Shown: piece by piece, positions 61,446 through 64,000 of the stretch
Layout: each line of letters starts with the position of its first letter
Numbering within the stretch: the first letter of the stretch is position 1
Notes under the pieces: model-generated
Told to the model about the DNA's origin: nothing
Databases searched by the model: none
Seen by the model: only the letters and a program-made list of their open reading frames with translations
Assembly: GCA_016710065.1 (NCBI GenBank)
Contig: JADJLP010000001.1
Coordinates: 1,240,001-1,304,000 of the forward strand
DNA length: 64,000 nucleotides
Reading direction: 5' to 3'
Origin: Candidatus Ideonella esbjergensis
Lineage (GTDB): Bacteria > Pseudomonadota > Gammaproteobacteria > Burkholderiales > Burkholderiaceae_C
Program-made: the position numbers and the translations under genes

Positions 61446-63537
61446 ATCGAATGCCCTGGCCAGCATGAGCTTTCGGCGTCGGCTGCACTGGATCTACGCG
61501 GGCTACGGCCTGTGCTTCGTGGTGTTCCTGGTGCTGATGGTGCTGCTGGAGCACTGGGGCCTGCCACGGCATTACATTGGTTTTGTCTTCCTGGCCGCGC
61601 CCGTGGTGATTTACGCCGTCATTGGCGTGATGAGCCGCACCACCGATGCCGTGGAGTACTACGTGGCCGGCCGCCGCGTGCCCGGTGTGTACAACGGCAT
61701 GGCCACGGCGGCCGACTGGATGAGCGCGGCCTCGTTCATCGGCATGGCCGGCACGCTCTACCTCACGGGGTATGACGGCCTGGCCTACATCATTGGCTGG
61801 ACGGGGGGCTACTGCCTGGTGGCGTTTCTGCTGGCGCCTTATTTGCGCAAGTTTGGCCAGTTCACGGTGCCAGACTTTCTGGGCGCGCGCTACGAAGGCA
61901 ACCTCACCCGCCTCATTGGCCTGGCTGCCGCCATGTTGTGCTCGTTCATCTACGTGGTGGCGCAAATCTACGGCGTGGGCCTGATCACCACGCGGCTCAC
62001 CAGCATCGCCTCGTTCGAGATCGGGGTCTTCCTGGGGCTGGGCGGCATCCTGGTGTGCTCGTTCCTGGGTGGCATGCGAGCCGTCACCTGGACCCAGGTG
62101 GCGCAGTACATCGTGCTGGTGATCGCTTACCTGGTGCCGGTGGCCTGGCTGAGTGTCAAGCAGACCCACATTCCCATCCCGCAGGCCATTTACGGCTACC
62201 AACTGCAGAAGGTGACCCAGGCCGAGCAGCGGCTCAAGGCCGACCCGGCCGAGCTTTCGGTGATTGCGGCGCTGCGGGCCCGTGCCGACGAGCTGGACAG
62301 CAAGTTGCACCACGTGGGCGCAGCCCTGGCCAATGACCGCGAACATGCCCGCGAGCTGGTGCTGGTGCTGAAGGAATCGAACGCGCCACAGCGCAGCATC
62401 CAGGCCGCCGAGCGTGTGCTGGCCCAACTGCCCAAAGACGAAGCCGCTGCCACCGAACTCTGGAGCCTGCAGCGCAAAGAGCTGGAGGCCCGCGCCCAGC
62501 CGCTGGGCGGCATGCCCGACCACGCCACGCCATTTGCTGGCCAACCCGACGGCACGCCCGACGAGCAACGCGCCTACGAACTCTCTCGGCGCAACTTCAT
62601 GGCGCTGGTGTTCTGCCTGATGGTGGGCACGGCAGCGCTGCCCCACATCCTGATCCGCTACTACACCACGCCCTCGGTGAAGGAGGCGCGCCAGTCGGTC
62701 ACCTGGTCGCTGTTCTTCATCGTGCTGCTCTACCTCACGGCGCCGGCCCTGGCGGTGCTGGTGAAGTACGAGATCTTCAGCTCGCTGGTGGGCACCTCTT
62801 TCGACGCGCTGCCAGCCTGGATTGCCAACTGGACCAAGGTCGACCCGACGCTGCTCTCGGTGGAGGACGTCAACCACGACGGTATCCTGCAACTGGGCGA
62901 ACTGCGCATCGGTGGCGACATCATCGTGCTGGCCATGCCCGAGATCGCCGGCATGCCCTATGCCATCTCGGGCCTGGTGGCGGCCGGCGGCCTGGCGGCG
63001 GCGCTGTCCACCGCCGATGGCCTGCTGCTCACGATCTCGAACGCGCTCTCGCACGACCTGTACTACCGCATGATCAACCCCCAGGCCTCCACGGCGCGGC
63101 GGGTGATGATTTCCAAGGTGCTGCTGCTGGCGGTGGCGCTGGCGGCGGCCTTCGTGGCGGCACAAAAGCCGGCCAACATCCTGTTCCTGGTGTCGGCCGC
63201 GTTCTCGCTGGCGGCATCAGCCTTCTTTCCGGCGCTGGTGCTGGGCGTGTTCTGGCGCCGCGCCAACCGCTGGGGGGCGGCGGCCGGCATGCTGGCAGGG
63301 CTGGGCCTGACCTTCTGGTACATGGCCACCACCCACCCGGCGTTGCGGGCCTTGCTGGGCGTCACCTCACCCATCCAGCTCTGGTGGGGCATACAGCCCA
63401 TTTCGGCCGGCGTGTTCGGGGTGCCGCTGGGCTTTGCGGTGATTGTGCTGGTGAGCCTGCTCACGCCCAGGCCGTCGGCCCAGTCGCTGCAGTTGGTGGA
63501 AGCGCTGCGCCACCCGCGCGTCGAAGCGGGTGCCTGA
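61438..63537 (+). CDS. Sodium:solute symporter, large subunit, with coiled-coil insert and EF-hand-like loop
   Basis: A roughly 700-residue transporter of the SSS family (VC_2705/ActP-like), probably importing a small carboxylate such as acetate with sodium. The start may be 61432, 61438 or 61468. The SSS core is present, with GMATAADWMSAASFIGMAG and LSTADGLLLTISNALSHDLYYR. Two insertions stand out: a polar coiled-coil stretch at about residues 255-375 (VTQAEQRLKADPAELSVIAA ...) between spans, and DVNHDGILQLGE near residue 478, which fits the EF-hand calcium loop pattern D-x-N-x-D-G-x-x-x-x-x-E. Confidence 0.93.
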   Translation: MTESNALASMSFRRRLHWIYAGYGLCFVVFLVLMVLLEHWGLPRHYIGFVFLAAPVVIYAVIGVMSRTTDAVEYYVAGRRVPGVYNGMATAADWMSAASFIGMAGTLYLTGYDGLAYIIGWTGGYCLVAFLLAPYLRKFGQFTVPDFLGARYEGNLTRLIGLAAAMLCSFIYVVAQIYGVGLITTRLTSIASFEIGVFLGLGGILVCSFLGGMRAVTWTQVAQYIVLVIAYLVPVAWLSVKQTHIPIPQAIYGYQLQKVTQAEQRLKADPAELSVIAALRARADELDSKLHHVGAALANDREHARELVLVLKESNAPQRSIQAAERVLAQLPKDEAAATELWSLQRKELEARAQPLGGMPDHATPFAGQPDGTPDEQRAYELSRRNFMALVFCLMVGTAALPHILIRYYTTPSVKEARQSVTWSLFFIVLLYLTAPALAVLVKYEIFSSLVGTSFDALPAWIANWTKVDPTLLSVEDVNHDGILQLGELRIGGDIIVLAMPEIAGMPYAISGLVAAGGLAAALSTADGLLLTISNALSHDLYYRMINPQASTARRVMISKVLLLAVALAAAFVAAQKPANILFLVSAAFSLAASAFFPALVLGVFWRRANRWGAAAGMLAGLGLTFWYMATTHPALRALLGVTSPIQLWWGIQPISAGVFGVPLGFAVIVLVSLLTPRPSAQSLQLVEALRHPRVEAGA

Positions 63538-63627
63538 TTCGAACTGGCGCTCAAGCACACCATCGCGGCCGGCTGCTTTGCGCGTCAGCCGCCGCCAAGG
63601 GTGGCGGTGTCCCTGAGGTACTGAAGG

Positions 63628-64000
63628 CTATGCGGTATCAGCAACTCCGGCGGCGCGTGGCTGCGCGGGCAGGGTGAACCTGAAGGTTGCTCCCAGGCCG
63701 GGTGAGGATTCGGCCCAGACCCGGCCCCCGTGGTGCTCAACAATGCGCCGTACCACCGACAGGCCCACGCCAGAGCCCTCGTAGCCACCCTGATGCTGGC
63801 GGCGGAAGGGCCGGAACAGGCCTTCCGCCCGCTGGGCGTCAAAGCCCGGGCCGTTGTCACTGACGCTGAACTGCCAGGTCGCTTCGTCGGTTCGGATGGC
63901 GTCCACCACGACGCGCAATGTGGGCTGGCCGGCGCCGAACTTGAGTGCGTTGTCCACCAGGTTCACGAACACCTGGCGCAGCAGCACGGGGTCGGCCTGC
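63628..64000 (-). CDS. Sensor histidine kinase, C-terminal part (runs off the window)
   Basis: The frame is open from the window edge; about 124 residues of the ATP-binding domain are visible. The N box (FVNLVDNALKFG), G1 (VSDNGPGFD), the F box (GLFRPFRR) and G2 (GSGVGLSVVRRIVEHHGG) follow in order. The histidine box and sensor part lie beyond the edge. The stop TAG is at 63628-63630. The sensed signal is unknown. Confidence 0.93.
   Translation of the reverse strand, partial: QADPVLLRQVFVNLVDNALKFGAGQPTLRVVVDAIRTDEATWQFSVSDNGPGFDAQRAEGLFRPFRRQHQGGYEGSGVGLSVVRRIVEHHGGRVWAESSPGLGATFRFTLPAQPRAAGVADTA

Overview
The window is GC-rich chromosomal DNA from a Gram-negative bacterium, most likely a betaproteobacterium of the order Burkholderiales (Comamonadaceae-like). 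The evidence is the codon use, the gabT/gabD locus with a MocR regulator, the TctABC-type carboxylate transporters with several solute-binding proteins, the DUF4212/sodium:solute symporter pair, and a prfB gene with an intact programmed frameshift. Species cannot be named from the sequence alone. Repeated palindromes built on GTCATTCCCGCGAAGGCGGGAAT sit between genes in the left 13 kb.

Left part (1-9.5 kb): the end of uppP, trmB and a tRNA-Gly(CCC) with a strong terminator. An accessory stretch follows: an IS1380-type element with a frameshifted transposase, a large single-chain MmeI-like restriction-modification gene cut in two by an IS630-type element at a TA dinucleotide, a BrnT/CopG-like toxin-antitoxin pair, an orphan Phd-like antitoxin, and a decayed second copy of the CopG-like antitoxin. 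From 9.5 to 28.4 kb come housekeeping and metabolic genes: a diheme cytochrome c, a TPR lipoprotein, a degenerate GGDEF protein, the GABA catabolic locus (gabT, an NTF2-like gene, gabD, divergent gabR), a Bax-inhibitor-like membrane protein, an HPF-like protein, an NhaR-like regulator, a CBS protein, and a carboxylate uptake and catabolism block (carboxymuconolactone decarboxylase-like, FAH-fold hydrolase, ketopantoate reductase-like, TctA, TctB, two TctC-like proteins, acyl-CoA ligase).

The most unusual part is 28.4-45.6 kb. Sixteen genes on the minus strand, many with overlapping stop and start codons, look like one operon. Read in transcription order they are ApbE flavin transferase, an HzsA-like haem/propeller lipoprotein, a second haem-motif lipoprotein, an SH3/beta-barrel protein, a beta-barrel protein, a TlpA-like thioredoxin, a DUF4266 lipoprotein, a DUF3570 barrel, a periplasmic protein, a TPR/coiled-coil protein, a very large TPR lipoprotein, a small secreted protein, a TolQ/ExbB protein, two ExbD/TolR proteins (only one with the membrane aspartate) and a TonB-like AgmX/PglI protein. 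I read this as an ion-driven, envelope-spanning machine resembling the AglRQS-Glt family, joined to an extracytoplasmic flavin/haem/thiol redox module. The DUF4266 protein carries EGAHGAT near its C terminus, which resembles an ApbE flavinylation motif.

Right part (45.6-64 kb): alaS, a GNAT acetyltransferase, a DUF1993 protein, an ABC ATPase / FtsX-like permease / AttH-like lipocalin operon, tRNA-Thr(CGT), a SIS-domain protein, fbp, pepN, a HAD phosphatase, prfB, a small membrane protein, the DUF4212/symporter pair (the large subunit with an EF-hand-like loop), and the C-terminal end of a sensor histidine kinase that runs off the window.
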